Below are positions 33,405 to 40,896 of a DNA stretch of 64,000 bases, in pieces. Under the pieces are notes generated by a model. The model saw only the letters and a list, made by a program, of their open reading frames with translations. It did not search any database and was not told the DNA's origin. The stretch is from Mycolicibacterium setense (GTDB lineage Bacteria > Actinomycetota > Actinomycetes > Mycobacteriales > Mycobacteriaceae). The DNA is taken from the NCBI RefSeq assembly GCF_000805385.1, contig NZ_JTJW01000006.1, positions 744,001 through 808,000 of the forward strand. The letters run 5' to 3'. A program made the position numbers and the translations under genes. Within the stretch, counting starts at the first letter, position 1. Every line of letters starts with the position of its first letter.

Positions 33405-34658
33405 GTGGGTAGGACTCTGCGCAACGAATCCCGGAACGGTTACGAGCATGATTTGGAGCTCGAGCTGGACGGTGCCGTAGAGGTCCGCCCCGGGACGATG
33501 GCGGCAGGCGGAGCCCTGCTGGTCGTGGCGGTCATCCTGACCGCACTGAACCTGCGCCCGGCCATCACCAGCATCGGACCCGTCCTCGGGGAGATGCGTG
33601 AGTCGCTCGGCGCTTCGGCGGTCTGGGCCGGCGTGCTGACCACCCTGCCCGGCCTCTGTTTTGCCGCGGCCGGCCTGACGGCACCGTGGTTGGCCCGCCG
33701 GATCGGGCTGGGCCGGGCGATCTCGGTCGGCCTGATCATCCTCAGTATCGGCCTTGTCGTGCGCGTGCTCGACGGCCCGTACGTGGTGATCGGCGGAACG
33801 CTCGTGGCCACCGGCGGCATCGCCCTGGTCAATGTGCTCATCCCGGTCGTGATCAAGGGGTCGTTCCCGGCGCAGATCGGCCTGATGACCGGCGTCTACA
33901 CCGCCGCCCTGCAAGGTGGCGGCGCCTTGGGCTCCGCGGTCACCCCACCCCTGGAGCCGCTGCTCGGTGGCTGGCGCGGTGCGCTGAGCTCCTGGGCGTT
34001 GGTCGCGCTCCTCGCGCTGCTGTTCTGGCTGGTGGGTGCTCGTGGAATCAGCCGGGCGCGCACCGCCGGCGCGGCTGCGGGTGGATCCGGACGGTCCCTG
34101 CTGCGCAGTCCGCTGGCCTGGACGGTCACGTTGTTCTTCGGCTGCCAGTCGTTCCTGGCCTACGTGGTGATGGGCTGGCTGCCCGAGGTGTTCATCGACA
34201 GCGGGATCAGTAAGACCGACGCCGGGCTGTTGCTCGGACTGGTGTCGATCCTCGCGGTGCCGATCAGCCTCATCGTGCCGCCGCTGGCCGCCAAGCAGAA
34301 AAACCAGAGCGGGTGGATCCTCGGGCTCGGCGTGATCGGGATCGCCGGCACCGTCGGCCTGCTGGTGAATCCCGGCGCGGCGCCGCTGTTGTGGAGCTTC
34401 CTCATCGGTATCGGGATGAGTGTGTTCTCGCTGGCGCTCACCGTCATCGCGCTGCGCGCCCGCAACGCCGAGGACACCGCCCGGCTGTCCGGGATGGCAC
34501 AGGGCTTCGGCTATCTGTTGGCCGGCGTCGGCCCGTTCTCGTTCGGGCTGCTGCACAACATGACCGCGGGCTGGACCGCGCCGTTTGTCATGGTGCTCGT
34601 GGTCTACCTGGTGCAGATGGTGGCCGGTGCGCTCGCCGGTCGTAACCGCTACGTCTGA
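33405..34658 (+). CDS. MFS transporter, CynX/NimT family
   Basis: A 417-residue major facilitator with 12 membrane helices. The early LTALNLRPAITSIGPVLGEM stretch is the hallmark of the CynX/NimT (cyanate / 2-nitroimidazole) subfamily. The cytosolic loop between helices 2 and 3 has APWLARRIGLGRAIS. The GTG at 33405 is preferred; an upstream in-frame start would overlap the gntR gene. Co-regulation by the divergent FadR-type protein is likely. Substrates in this family range from cyanate to small drug-like molecules, so none is assigned. Confidence 0.85.
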   Translation: MGRTLRNESRNGYEHDLELELDGAVEVRPGTMAAGGALLVVAVILTALNLRPAITSIGPVLGEMRESLGASAVWAGVLTTLPGLCFAAAGLTAPWLARRIGLGRAISVGLIILSIGLVVRVLDGPYVVIGGTLVATGGIALVNVLIPVVIKGSFPAQIGLMTGVYTAALQGGGALGSAVTPPLEPLLGGWRGALSSWALVALLALLFWLVGARGISRARTAGAAAGGSGRSLLRSPLAWTVTLFFGCQSFLAYVVMGWLPEVFIDSGISKTDAGLLLGLVSILAVPISLIVPPLAAKQKNQSGWILGLGVIGIAGTVGLLVNPGAAPLLWSFLIGIGMSVFSLALTVIALRARNAEDTARLSGMAQGFGYLLAGVGPFSFGLLHNMTAGWTAPFVMVLVVYLVQMVAGALAGRNRYV

Positions 34659-34660
34659 GC

Positions 34661-34687
34661 CACAAGCCTGGCTTGTGATGCCACAAC
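34661..34687. promoter_or_regulatory. LysR-type operator upstream of TDT transporter gene
   Basis: The 17-bp perfect palindrome CACAAGCCTGGCTTGTG (34661-34677) is followed by a half site CACAAC ending at 34687. The same arrangement occurs upstream of the LysR gene at 36831-36855 in the matching orientation. The downstream edge lies 38 bp before the ATG of the transporter gene. Confidence 0.7.
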
Positions 34688-34725
34688 GTCGGGACCCCTA
34701 CTGGTGATCGGTTCTGCCCACCACC

Positions 34726-35871
34726 ATGGGTGAGGTGACCACGTACGCAGCCGCCTATGCAGCCGAAAGGCCGTTCCACACCGCTCTGCTGGCCGAATTG
34801 GACAGCGCGGGGTCAGCCTTCCGGCACATCACGCCGAACTGGTTCGCCTCGGTGATGGGCACCGGAATCGTCGCGACGGCCGCAGCCACCTTGCCGCTGC
34901 ACATGCCCGGATTGCACGAATTCGCCACTGCGGTATGGGTTCTCGCCGGGACGGTGTTGGCAGTGCTCACCGGGGCGTTCGCCACGCACTGGATCCGGCA
35001 TCGCGATCAGGCGAAAGCCTATGCCGCGCACCAGGTGATGGGGCAGTTCTACGGCGCGCCGGCCATGGCACTGCTCACCGTCGGCGCGGGGGCGCTGCTG
35101 CTCGGTCCGGCGGTCATCGGCCCCTCCGCGGCATTGGCCCTCGACGTGGTGCTGTGGATCGCCGGTTCGGTACTGGGATTGGTTGTCGCCCTGTGGCTTC
35201 CGTTCGCGATGATCACCCGTGAGGATCACACCGAGGTAGAGGCCGTCCCCGCCTGGATGATGCCGGTCGTATCACCCATGGTGTCGGCCTCCACCGGCGC
35301 TCTGCTGCTGTCGCACCTCGGCCCGGGGCAGGCGGGGATGACCCTACTGGTGGTCTGCTATGCGATGTTCGGCCTGAGCCTGTTGGCCGGTCTGATCACC
35401 ACGACCATGGTGTACTCGCAGCTCATGCACGGCGGCTTCACTCAGGTGCAGGCGATTCCCACGGTCTGGATCGTGCTCGGTGTCGTGGGCCAGTCGATCA
35501 CGGCGGCCAATCTGCTGGCCTCCCACGCCGGGTCGGTGCTCACCGACGCCGCGACGATCTCGGCGCTGCACGCCTTCGGAATCGTGTACGGCCTGGTGAT
35601 GGGTGGATTCGGGGCGTTCGTGTTGTGCCTCGCGACCGCGCTGACGGTGCATGGTGCCCGGCGTGGGTTGTCGTTCAGCCTGACCTGGTGGAGCTTCACG
35701 TTCCCGGTGGGTACGTGCGTGACGGGTGCGTCCGCGCTGGGCGCTGCCACCGGTGCCGCGGCCATCTCCTGGCTGGCGGTCGCGTTGTATGTGCTGCTGC
35801 TCGGCGCATGGGCCACGGTCGCCACCAACACATTGCGTGGCGTGCAGTCGGGTCGCCTACTGCGCGGCTGA
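34726..35871 (+). CDS. TDT-family transporter (TehA/SLAC1/Mae1-like)
   Basis: A 381-residue membrane protein with ten helices of the tellurite-resistance/dicarboxylate transporter (SLAC1-like) family. The entry motif ITPNWFASVMGTGIVATAAA in the first helix region is characteristic, and WMMPVVSPMVSASTGALLL follows in a later helix. Family members move sulfite, malate or other small anions. The ATG at 34726 is 38 bp after the LysR-type palindrome. The end overlaps the convergent LysR gene by 15 bp, and the shared operator sequence ties the two together. Confidence 0.85.
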   Translation: MGEVTTYAAAYAAERPFHTALLAELDSAGSAFRHITPNWFASVMGTGIVATAAATLPLHMPGLHEFATAVWVLAGTVLAVLTGAFATHWIRHRDQAKAYAAHQVMGQFYGAPAMALLTVGAGALLLGPAVIGPSAALALDVVLWIAGSVLGLVVALWLPFAMITREDHTEVEAVPAWMMPVVSPMVSASTGALLLSHLGPGQAGMTLLVVCYAMFGLSLLAGLITTTMVYSQLMHGGFTQVQAIPTVWIVLGVVGQSITAANLLASHAGSVLTDAATISALHAFGIVYGLVMGGFGAFVLCLATALTVHGARRGLSFSLTWWSFTFPVGTCVTGASALGAATGAAAISWLAVALYVLLLGAWATVATNTLRGVQSGRLLRG

Positions 35872-36816
35872 CGGTGGGCGGTGTTGATGTGACGCGATGT
35901 GACCGAGCAGATCGCGCACCGCGCCGGCCGGCGGGGTGCGCCCTCCCGACCAGATGGCGCGCAATTCGCGGCGCAGGTCCAGTCCGGCGATCGGCACCTC
36001 GCGTAGCCGGCCAAGGGTGAGGTCGTCCCCGACGGCCAGCCGACTCATCACCGCGGGCCCGGCGCCGGCCAGCACCGCGGCGCGCATCGCCGACGCCGAG
36101 GACAGTTCGATCGCGGGATCGGCTTGCCGGCTCGACGGGCCCAGCACCGACCGCAGTGCAGAGCTGAGAGCATCCCTTGTGCCCGAACCGGTTTCGCGGG
36201 ACACCAGCGGGGTGTCGTTGAGGTCGGCGGGGCTGACTGCGGCCGATCGCCGAGCCCATTTGTGCTCCGGCGGTACCACAGCGACCAGTTCGTCATGGGC
36301 GATCACCCGGCTACCCAAACCGGCGGGCGCGCCGGGGGATTCGATGAAGCCCAGGTCGGCCGACCCGTCGTGCACCGCCGCGATCACCTGATCACTGTTG
36401 GCCGCGGTGAGAATGACGTGCGGTGCCGTCGCGTTGCGGCGCGCCGCGTCGGCCTGCAGTGACACCAGCCAGCGCGGCATGAGCTGCTCGGCGATGGTCA
36501 GGCTCGCCGCAACGGTGATCCGGCTGTGGCTTTCGCTGCGCATCGCGGCCAGCCCGGCATCCACGCGCCCCGCGACGTCGAGCAACTGGTCGGCCCACTC
36601 GGCGACCACCGCGCCCGCAGAGGTCAGCCGCGATCCGCGGGGGCCGCGCTGCACCAGCCGTACCCCGGTCTGGGCCTCGATCGACGCCAGCCGCGAGGAC
36701 ACCGCCTGCTGGGTCAGCCCGAGCTCGCGGCCGGCGGCTCCCAGGCTGCCCGTGCGGGCGATCGCCAGCAGCACTTCGAATGCTGCGAGCTCGGGCATCC
36801 GGGTGCTGAGCGGCAT
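35857..36816 (-). CDS. LysR-family transcriptional regulator (paired with TDT transporter)
   Basis: A 319-residue LysR-type regulator. The N-terminal HTH is EVLLAIARTGSLGAAGRELGLTQQAVSSRLASIEAQ (about 14-48; only its span is significant), ending with the usual LVQRGPRGSRLTSAG wing. The effector-binding domain has two Rossmann-like halves (about 90-300; ITVAASLTIAEQLMPRWL at the start). The ATG at 36816 is chosen over a longer frame that opposes the aroG leader. A palindrome at 36831-36855 just upstream matches the site in front of the TDT gene, pointing to autoregulation and control of that exporter. Confidence 0.88.
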   Translation of the reverse strand: MPLSTRMPELAAFEVLLAIARTGSLGAAGRELGLTQQAVSSRLASIEAQTGVRLVQRGPRGSRLTSAGAVVAEWADQLLDVAGRVDAGLAAMRSESHSRITVAASLTIAEQLMPRWLVSLQADAARRNATAPHVILTAANSDQVIAAVHDGSADLGFIESPGAPAGLGSRVIAHDELVAVVPPEHKWARRSAAVSPADLNDTPLVSRETGSGTRDALSSALRSVLGPSSRQADPAIELSSASAMRAAVLAGAGPAVMSRLAVGDDLTLGRLREVPIAGLDLRRELRAIWSGGRTPPAGAVRDLLGHIASHQHRPPSAAQ

Positions 36817-36830
36817 GTCCAGGATCGTAG

Positions 36831-36855
36831 GTTGTGCCCACAAACCACGCTTGTG
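36831..36855. promoter_or_regulatory. LysR-type operator upstream of lysR gene
   Basis: On the minus strand this reads CACAAGCGTGGTTTGTG followed by GGCACAAC, nearly the same as the site in front of the TDT gene (CACAAGCCTGGCTTGTG then ATGCCACAAC). It begins 15 bp upstream of the lysR ATG. Ten bases to its right is a TTGTGG that could serve as -35 of the aroG leader transcript on the plus strand, so the site could also touch that promoter. Confidence 0.7.
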
Positions 36856-36865
36856 AACGCACCGG

Positions 36866-36896
36866 TTGTGGATCGGCGGCGGTGGTCGTGTAGCCT
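36866..36896 (+). promoter_or_regulatory. Probable promoter of aroG leader transcript
   Basis: TTGTGG (36866-36871) and TAGCCT (36891-36896), spaced 19 bp, fit a weak sigma-70-like promoter. Transcription would begin at about 36903, at the GTG of the leader peptide, so the leader would be translated from a leaderless mRNA. There is no Shine-Dalgarno before the GTG, which agrees with this. Confidence 0.5.
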
Positions 36897-36903
36897 GGCC
36901 GAC

Positions 36904-36978
36904 GTGACTATCGGTGTGTGTGCCAGCTATTGGCGCTTTATCAAGGCTCCGGGCGGAGCCGATAAAGCGCAGCACTAA
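36904..36978 (+). CDS. Leader peptide upstream of aroG (Tyr-Trp-Arg-Phe)
   Basis: A 24-codon frame starting with GTG and ending in TAA. Its middle reads CASYWRFIKAP, so UAU, UGG and UUU codons for all three aromatic amino acids occur within four consecutive residues plus one Arg. The Trp-Arg-Phe codons form the 5' arm of a stable hairpin (36933-36970). The gene downstream makes the first committed compound of aromatic amino-acid synthesis. By analogy with trpL and with the aromatic leader reported in Corynebacterium glutamicum, stalling of ribosomes at these codons when aromatic tRNAs are uncharged would control transcription into aroG. The peptide itself is unlikely to have another role. Confidence 0.75.
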   Translation: MTIGVCASYWRFIKAPGGADKAQH

Positions 36979-36998
36979 GCACGCATCCACCCGGAGCC
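36933..36998 (+). promoter_or_regulatory. Attenuator RNA: pause hairpin and alternative pairing
   Basis: Hairpin A pairs GCGCTTTATC (36933-36942) with GATAAAGCGC (36961-36970) and, inside it, GGCTCC (36945-36950) with GGAGCC (36955-36960), leaving a GGGC loop: 16 base pairs in total. The segment GGCTCCGGG (36945-36953) is also perfectly complementary to CCCGGAGCC at 36990-36998, offering a second, mutually exclusive structure next to the downstream terminator. Which form favours read-through cannot be decided by eye. Confidence 0.7.
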
Positions 36999-36999
36999 C

Positions 37000-37033
37000 A
37001 GGCAGTGACCATCGGTCGCTGCCTTTCGTCGTT
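37000..37033 (+). terminator. Attenuation terminator before aroG
   Basis: AGGCAGTGACC (37000-37010) pairs with GGTCGCTGCCT (37014-37024) over 11 bp with a single U-G wobble and a 3-nt loop, followed by TTTCGTCGTT. This is a plausible intrinsic terminator lying between the leader stop codon and the aroG start, where an attenuator should be. The U-run is interrupted, as is usual in high-GC actinobacteria. Confidence 0.6.
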
Positions 37034-37055
37034 ACAGGGCGCCGGATCCTCTGCC

Positions 37056-37081
37056 AGGTGCCCACACCCAGGAAGGCACCT
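37056..37081 (+). promoter_or_regulatory. Hairpin enclosing the aroG ribosome-binding site
   Basis: AGGTGCC (37056-37062) pairs with GGCACCT (37075-37081). The loop and 3' arm contain AGGAAGG (37070-37076), the Shine-Dalgarno placed nine bases before the aroG ATG. Formation of this stem would hide part of the ribosome-binding site, so translation initiation may also be modulated. Confidence 0.45.
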
Positions 37082-37085
37082 GAAA

Positions 37086-38144
37086 ATGAATTTGGCGCAG
37101 ATCGCCAACGCCACGACCACGTCGGACCGACGGGTCCGCAGTTTCAGCGCGATTCCCAGCCCGCACGACGTACTGACCGAGTTCCCGCTGGGGGAGCGTC
37201 GCGCCGAGCGCGTGGCGCGCGACCGCGATGAGATCGCCGACATCCTGGCCGGTCGCGACGACCGGCTGCTGGTGGTGGTCGGCCCGTGTTCGGTGCACGA
37301 TCCCGCGGCCGCGCTGGAATACGCCAGCCGGCTGGTCAAGGTCGCCGACGAGCTCAAAGACCAGCTCAAGATCGTGATGCGGGTGTACTTCGAGAAGCCG
37401 CGCACCACCATCGGCTGGAAGGGTCTGATCAACGACCCGGGCATGGACGGCACCTACGACGTCGCCCGCGGCCTCCGGGTGGCTCGTCAGCTGCTGCTCG
37501 ACATCATCGACATCGGCCTGCCCGTGGGTTGTGAGTTCCTGGAACCGACCAGCCCGCAGTACATCGCCGACGCCGTCGCCTGGGGTGCGATCGGTGCCCG
37601 GACCACCGAGTCGCAGGTGCACCGCCAGCTGGCATCCGGACTGTCGATGCCGGTCGGGTTCAAGAACGGTACCGACGGCAACATCCAGGTCGCGGTCGAC
37701 GGAGTGAAAGCCGCTGCCGCCGAGCACGTTTTCTTCGGCATGGACGATCTGGGCCGCGGCGCGGTGGTGAGCACCGAAGGCAACGAGGACTGCCACGTGA
37801 TCCTGCGCGGCGGCACCGACGGACCCAATTACGGGGCCGACGCGGTGGCCGATGCGGCCGCCAAGTTGGCCGGTGCCGGATTGCCCGGTCGAGTCGTCAT
37901 CGATTGCAGCCACGCCAATTCCGGCAAGGACCATGTCCGCCAGGCGTCGGTGGCCGCTGAGGTGGCCCAGCAGGTTCGTGATGGGTTGCCGATCAGCGGT
38001 GTGATGCTGGAGAGCTTCCTGGTCGCCGGTGCCCAGTCGCCCGAAGCTCGCCCCCTCACCTACGGTCAGTCGGTCACCGACAAGTGCATGGATTGGGACG
38101 CAACGGATCTGGTGTTGCGGGAGCTGGCCAAGCGCGAGGGCTAA
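37086..38144 (+). CDS. aroG: 3-deoxy-7-phosphoheptulonate (DAHP) synthase, class I
   Basis: Condenses phosphoenolpyruvate with erythrose-4-phosphate, the first step of the shikimate pathway. The 352-residue protein belongs to the E. coli AroF/G/H type I class, not the type II class that is the sole DAHP synthase of M. tuberculosis. Landmarks are LLVVVGPCSVHDP (metal Cys), MRVYFEKPRTTIGWKGLINDP (PEP-binding), GARTTESQVHRQLASG and VVIDCSHANSGKDH (metal His). The ATG at 37086 has AGGAAGG nine bases upstream; an in-frame GTG at 37005 would read through the terminator hairpin and is rejected. It is the target of the attenuator described above. The stop overlaps a convergent gene by 4 bp. Confidence 0.95.
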   Translation: MNLAQIANATTTSDRRVRSFSAIPSPHDVLTEFPLGERRAERVARDRDEIADILAGRDDRLLVVVGPCSVHDPAAALEYASRLVKVADELKDQLKIVMRVYFEKPRTTIGWKGLINDPGMDGTYDVARGLRVARQLLLDIIDIGLPVGCEFLEPTSPQYIADAVAWGAIGARTTESQVHRQLASGLSMPVGFKNGTDGNIQVAVDGVKAAAAEHVFFGMDDLGRGAVVSTEGNEDCHVILRGGTDGPNYGADAVADAAAKLAGAGLPGRVVIDCSHANSGKDHVRQASVAAEVAQQVRDGLPISGVMLESFLVAGAQSPEARPLTYGQSVTDKCMDWDATDLVLRELAKREG

Positions 38145-38947
38145 TTCCCGCTCGGCTTGCAGTACTGGCCGCTGGGATCGCGGTCGAACTTGGGCGGGTT
38201 GGCGGGATCCAGTTCGATGAGGACGTCGTCCGTGTCGTGGGGCGCGCTGAAGACGACGACGCGTGATCCTGCCAGTGGGACGCGGGAGTGGTGAGCGACC
38301 ATGTTCGCGGTCACCACTCGGCGTCCGGTCGGCGCGTCGAACGCGACGGTGACGGTGAACTGGGGGTCGTCCGCGGTCCAGCGCTTCAGGAATTTCACGT
38401 TGCGCAGCTCTCCGGGCGAACGGACGCCGTGCCGGCGTAGGGCCGTCAGCCAGTCCTGGCGGCGGCGGGTGTACCGGATGCCCCGCCAGGCCGCGAATGT
38501 GGAGATTGCGGCGCCGGCCGAGCACGCGGCGCTGAGCACCGCCAGCACCCCGCCGGTGAAATCTCTGAACCAGACCGCCGTGCCGAGCAGCCCGACTGCG
38601 ACACCGGACAACGCGGGTATCCATGCGATCCAATTGCCGGTGCTGCGTTGCCCGAACGTATCGCGGGCCTCGTCGGCGACGATGCTGGCGAGGATGGCGG
38701 GCAGGAACGACCCGACGATCGAGGCGACGCCCAGCCACGGCGACGGATTGTGAGTCTGCATGCTGTGAAACCAGAAGGCCGCCCCGACGGCGACCAGCGC
38801 CCACAGCACGAACGTGAGTATGGCGAAGAACCGCAGCGTTTCTGACGGCGGGGAGGCCGGCACCGTGATGGCGCCGTGCTTCTCCACGGTCGAGAAGTGC
38901 GGGAGCGTACTTTCCCAGGAGTCCTGCCGTGCGGTGTCATTGGTCAC
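38141..38947 (-). CDS. Membrane protein of unknown function
   Basis: I do not recognise this 268-residue protein. It has a hydrophilic N-terminus (about 1-38), two helices at about 42-62 and 70-92, another pair at about 105-125 and 128-150, and then a cytosolic or external domain of about 110 residues that is beta-rich (FTVTVAFDAPTGRRVVTANM, GSRVVVFSAPHDTDDVLIEL). That soluble part resembles DUF3592-type domains only in general outline. It is convergent with aroG. The ATG at 38947 is the only good start. Confidence 0.7.
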   Translation of the reverse strand: MTNDTARQDSWESTLPHFSTVEKHGAITVPASPPSETLRFFAILTFVLWALVAVGAAFWFHSMQTHNPSPWLGVASIVGSFLPAILASIVADEARDTFGQRSTGNWIAWIPALSGVAVGLLGTAVWFRDFTGGVLAVLSAACSAGAAISTFAAWRGIRYTRRRQDWLTALRRHGVRSPGELRNVKFLKRWTADDPQFTVTVAFDAPTGRRVVTANMVAHHSRVPLAGSRVVVFSAPHDTDDVLIELDPANPPKFDRDPSGQYCKPSGN

Positions 38948-39066
38948 GCGGTGGTCCCTTCTGCCGGGGGATCACCAATATTGCCGTGGCAGCGCCGGAA
39001 ACGGGCGTCACGGATGGCCGATGGCGCCAGTTCTCACGAATTGTTCACAGCCTCAACACAGACCGG

Positions 39067-40656
39067 TCAGGTGTTGCCCTCGTTCTCCGGGACGGCATCG
39101 CTGTGCCAGCTGCCCGGCATCATCGGAGTGGTGGCTCCGGTGCCGAACGTGTCGTCGGCCAGCGTGGTCAGTCCGGCCGGCCCGGCCACGGCGGATTTCG
39201 CAGCGGTGCCGGTGAATCCGAGGTTTCCCGCACCGCTGTCAGAGGCGCTGGTGCCGACAGGTTGCTCGGGTGGCGGCACGGCGGCGTCACCGTCGGCGGT
39301 CATGAACTCGTAGCGGTAGCCGCGGTCTTTGGCTGTTCCGCCGCGACGCTTGCGAGCCTGGGCCCGTCGCTTGTTGATCGCTGCCGCCGTCGCGGCGGCA
39401 GCAGCCGATGCGCCGACGGAGTCCGAGGCCCGGGCGGTGGCGCTGTACTTCGATGTCGAGCCGGAACCGAATCCTGAACCCCCGCCAGGCACCGCATAGA
39501 GGGCGTTCTCGGCCCCGGCCGGCATCGGAGCGGCAGTTGACGGTGCGGGGCCGGCGGGCGCAGAGGTGGGTGCCGTCGTAGGTGCGCCACCCGCAGCCAC
39601 CGATGCCGGTGCCGGGGAGCCGGGCAGTGCGGCGACCGCGGGCTGCTCGGCCGGCTGGACCGCCTCAGGGGCGGGCGCGTCGATCGGAATGTCGTAGGCC
39701 TGCGCCAGTCCGACGATCCCGAGCAGGCCGAGCATCGCCGGGGAGGCCGCGGCGACCGCGGCGGCGTAGAGCGGGGTGCCCAGCACGGCGAACACGGCGG
39801 TGTAGGCACCGAGGAAGAACACGTTGATGTAGGTGCTGAACAACAAGGACGGATCGGCGATGATTTCGGCGAGGACCTGCGGAATCTTCCACGGCTCGAG
39901 AATGAATTCCCTGAGCTGGTCGTACATCCCATAGAAGTGCTCGGATTGCCCGGCCAGCCAGTTGCCGATCGGATCGTTCGCTTTGACCCACTCGACGAAC
40001 TCCTCGTACGAACTGATCAAGTCGCTCAAGCTCAGCGAAGAGCCAGATTCGCCGGCGCGGGCTGTGGCCGCGGACTGCATCATGGTGGCTGACGCCGATC
40101 CGGCTTCGCCGACGCCGGGCGTTACGAGCAGCGGCGCCGCGGTGGACGGGGGTGTGGTCATCACCGCCACCTCTGAGGCGGCTTGGTAGACGGTCATCGT
40201 GGTGGCGGCCTGAATCCACATGCGCACGTAATCGGCCTCGTTGACGGCGATGGGGACCGTATTGATGCCGAAGAAGTTGGTGGCGACCAGGACGCCGAGG
40301 GTCACACGGTTGGCGGCCAGCTCGGCGAGCGTGGGCATGGCCGCCAGGGCGGCGGTGTAGGACGCCGCCGCAGTCTCGATCTGGGCGGCCACTCCGGCAG
40401 TGCTCGCGCTCGTCTCACTCAGCCAGGCCAGGTAGGGGACATGTGCTGCCGTGTAACGATCGGCGCTCGCACCTTCCCAGGCGCCGGCCTGCACGGTGCC
40501 CATCAGGGTGGTCAATTCGCTTGCCGCCATGGAGTATTCGGTACTCAGCGAGCTCCATGCCCCGGCGGCGGCCAGCAGCGGTCCGGCACCGGGCCCGCTG
40601 CTGAGCAGGGCCGAGTGCACTTCGGGGGGCACGGCCATCCAGACGGGGGCGGTCAT
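39067..40656 (-). CDS. PPE family protein, PPE-PPW subfamily
   Basis: A 529-residue PPE protein. The conserved N-terminal domain (about 1-175) has the PPE motif in [18 protein letters not shown] and the WxG turn [13 protein letters not shown], typical of the helical PPE hairpin recognised by EspG during ESX export. The long middle contains hydrophobic segments. The C-terminus has [11 protein letters not shown] and [10 protein letters not shown], the GFxGT and PxxPxxW signatures that define the PPE-PPW subgroup. No PE partner is encoded nearby. An IdeR-like iron box lies 155 bp upstream of the start, and a haem oxygenase gene precedes it, suggesting a role in iron or haem acquisition, as proposed for some iron-regulated PPE proteins. 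Confidence 0.92.
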   Translation of the reverse strand: MTAPVWMAVPPEVHSALLSSGPGAGPLLAAAGAWSSLSTEYSMAASELTTLMGTVQAGAWEGASADRYTAAHVPYLAWLSETSASTAGVAAQIETAAASYTAALAAMPTLAELAANRVTLGVLVATNFFGINTVPIAVNEADYVRMWIQAATTMTVYQAASEVAVMTTPPSTAAPLLVTPGVGEAGSASATMMQSAATARAGESGSSLSLSDLISSYEEFVEWVKANDPIGNWLAGQSEHFYGMYDQLREFILEPWKIPQVLAEIIADPSLLFSTYINVFFLGAYTAVFAVLGTPLYAAAVAAASPAMLGLLGIVGLAQAYDIPIDAPAPEAVQPAEQPAVAALPGSPAPASVAAGGAPTTAPTSAPAGPAPSTAAPMPAGAENALYAVPGGGSGFGSGSTSKYSATARASDSVGASAAAAATAAAINKRRAQARKRRGGTAKDRGYRYEFMTADGDAAVPPPEQPVGTSASDSGAGNLGFTGTAAKSAVAGPAGLTTLADDTFGTGATTPMMPGSWHSDAVPENEGNT

Positions 40657-40810
40657 CGCAGACCGCCCAACCGGATGCCGGAGGGTGAGGTAGCGCTATT
40701 TGCTGCTTCAGGGAGGGGAGTGCAGATGGTCATCGGCGTTGTCCGGGGTTGCAGTGCATGCAGGCGGCCCGGCGTCTCCTTTCGATCGCTTTGCTCCCCC
40801 ATCAGACAAG

Positions 40811-40829
40811 TATGGTTAGCATAAGCTAA
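40811..40829. promoter_or_regulatory. IdeR/DtxR-like iron box upstream of PPE gene
   Basis: Read on the minus strand, TTAGCTTATGCTAACCATA matches the IdeR consensus TTAGGTTAGGCTAACCTAA at 15 of 19 positions by direct counting; the plus strand matches 14. The core GTTAGC...GCTAAC is a perfect inverted repeat. It lies in the 240-bp gap between the haem oxygenase stop and the PPE start, with CATACT just downstream on the minus strand as a possible -10. In this gap I see no other gene. Confidence 0.65.
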
Positions 40830-40896
40830 CTTCGGCTGATTTGGGGTATGAACTTCCTATGTTTTGCCGGAATCGTCAATTGGAGTCGGGGCGCGC

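Noticed and set aside
36933..36970. Leader hairpin as an intrinsic terminator
   Set aside because: It is very stable, but the following bases (AGCACTAAGC) contain no U-run; the next stem at 37000 is the better terminator.
37005..37085. GTG at 37005 as aroG start
   Set aside because: The extra 27 residues would be encoded across the terminator hairpin, lack family similarity and have no ribosome-binding site; ATG 37086 has AGGAAGG. The resemblance of GTGACCATCGGT here to the leader start GTGACTATCGGT is noted but unexplained.
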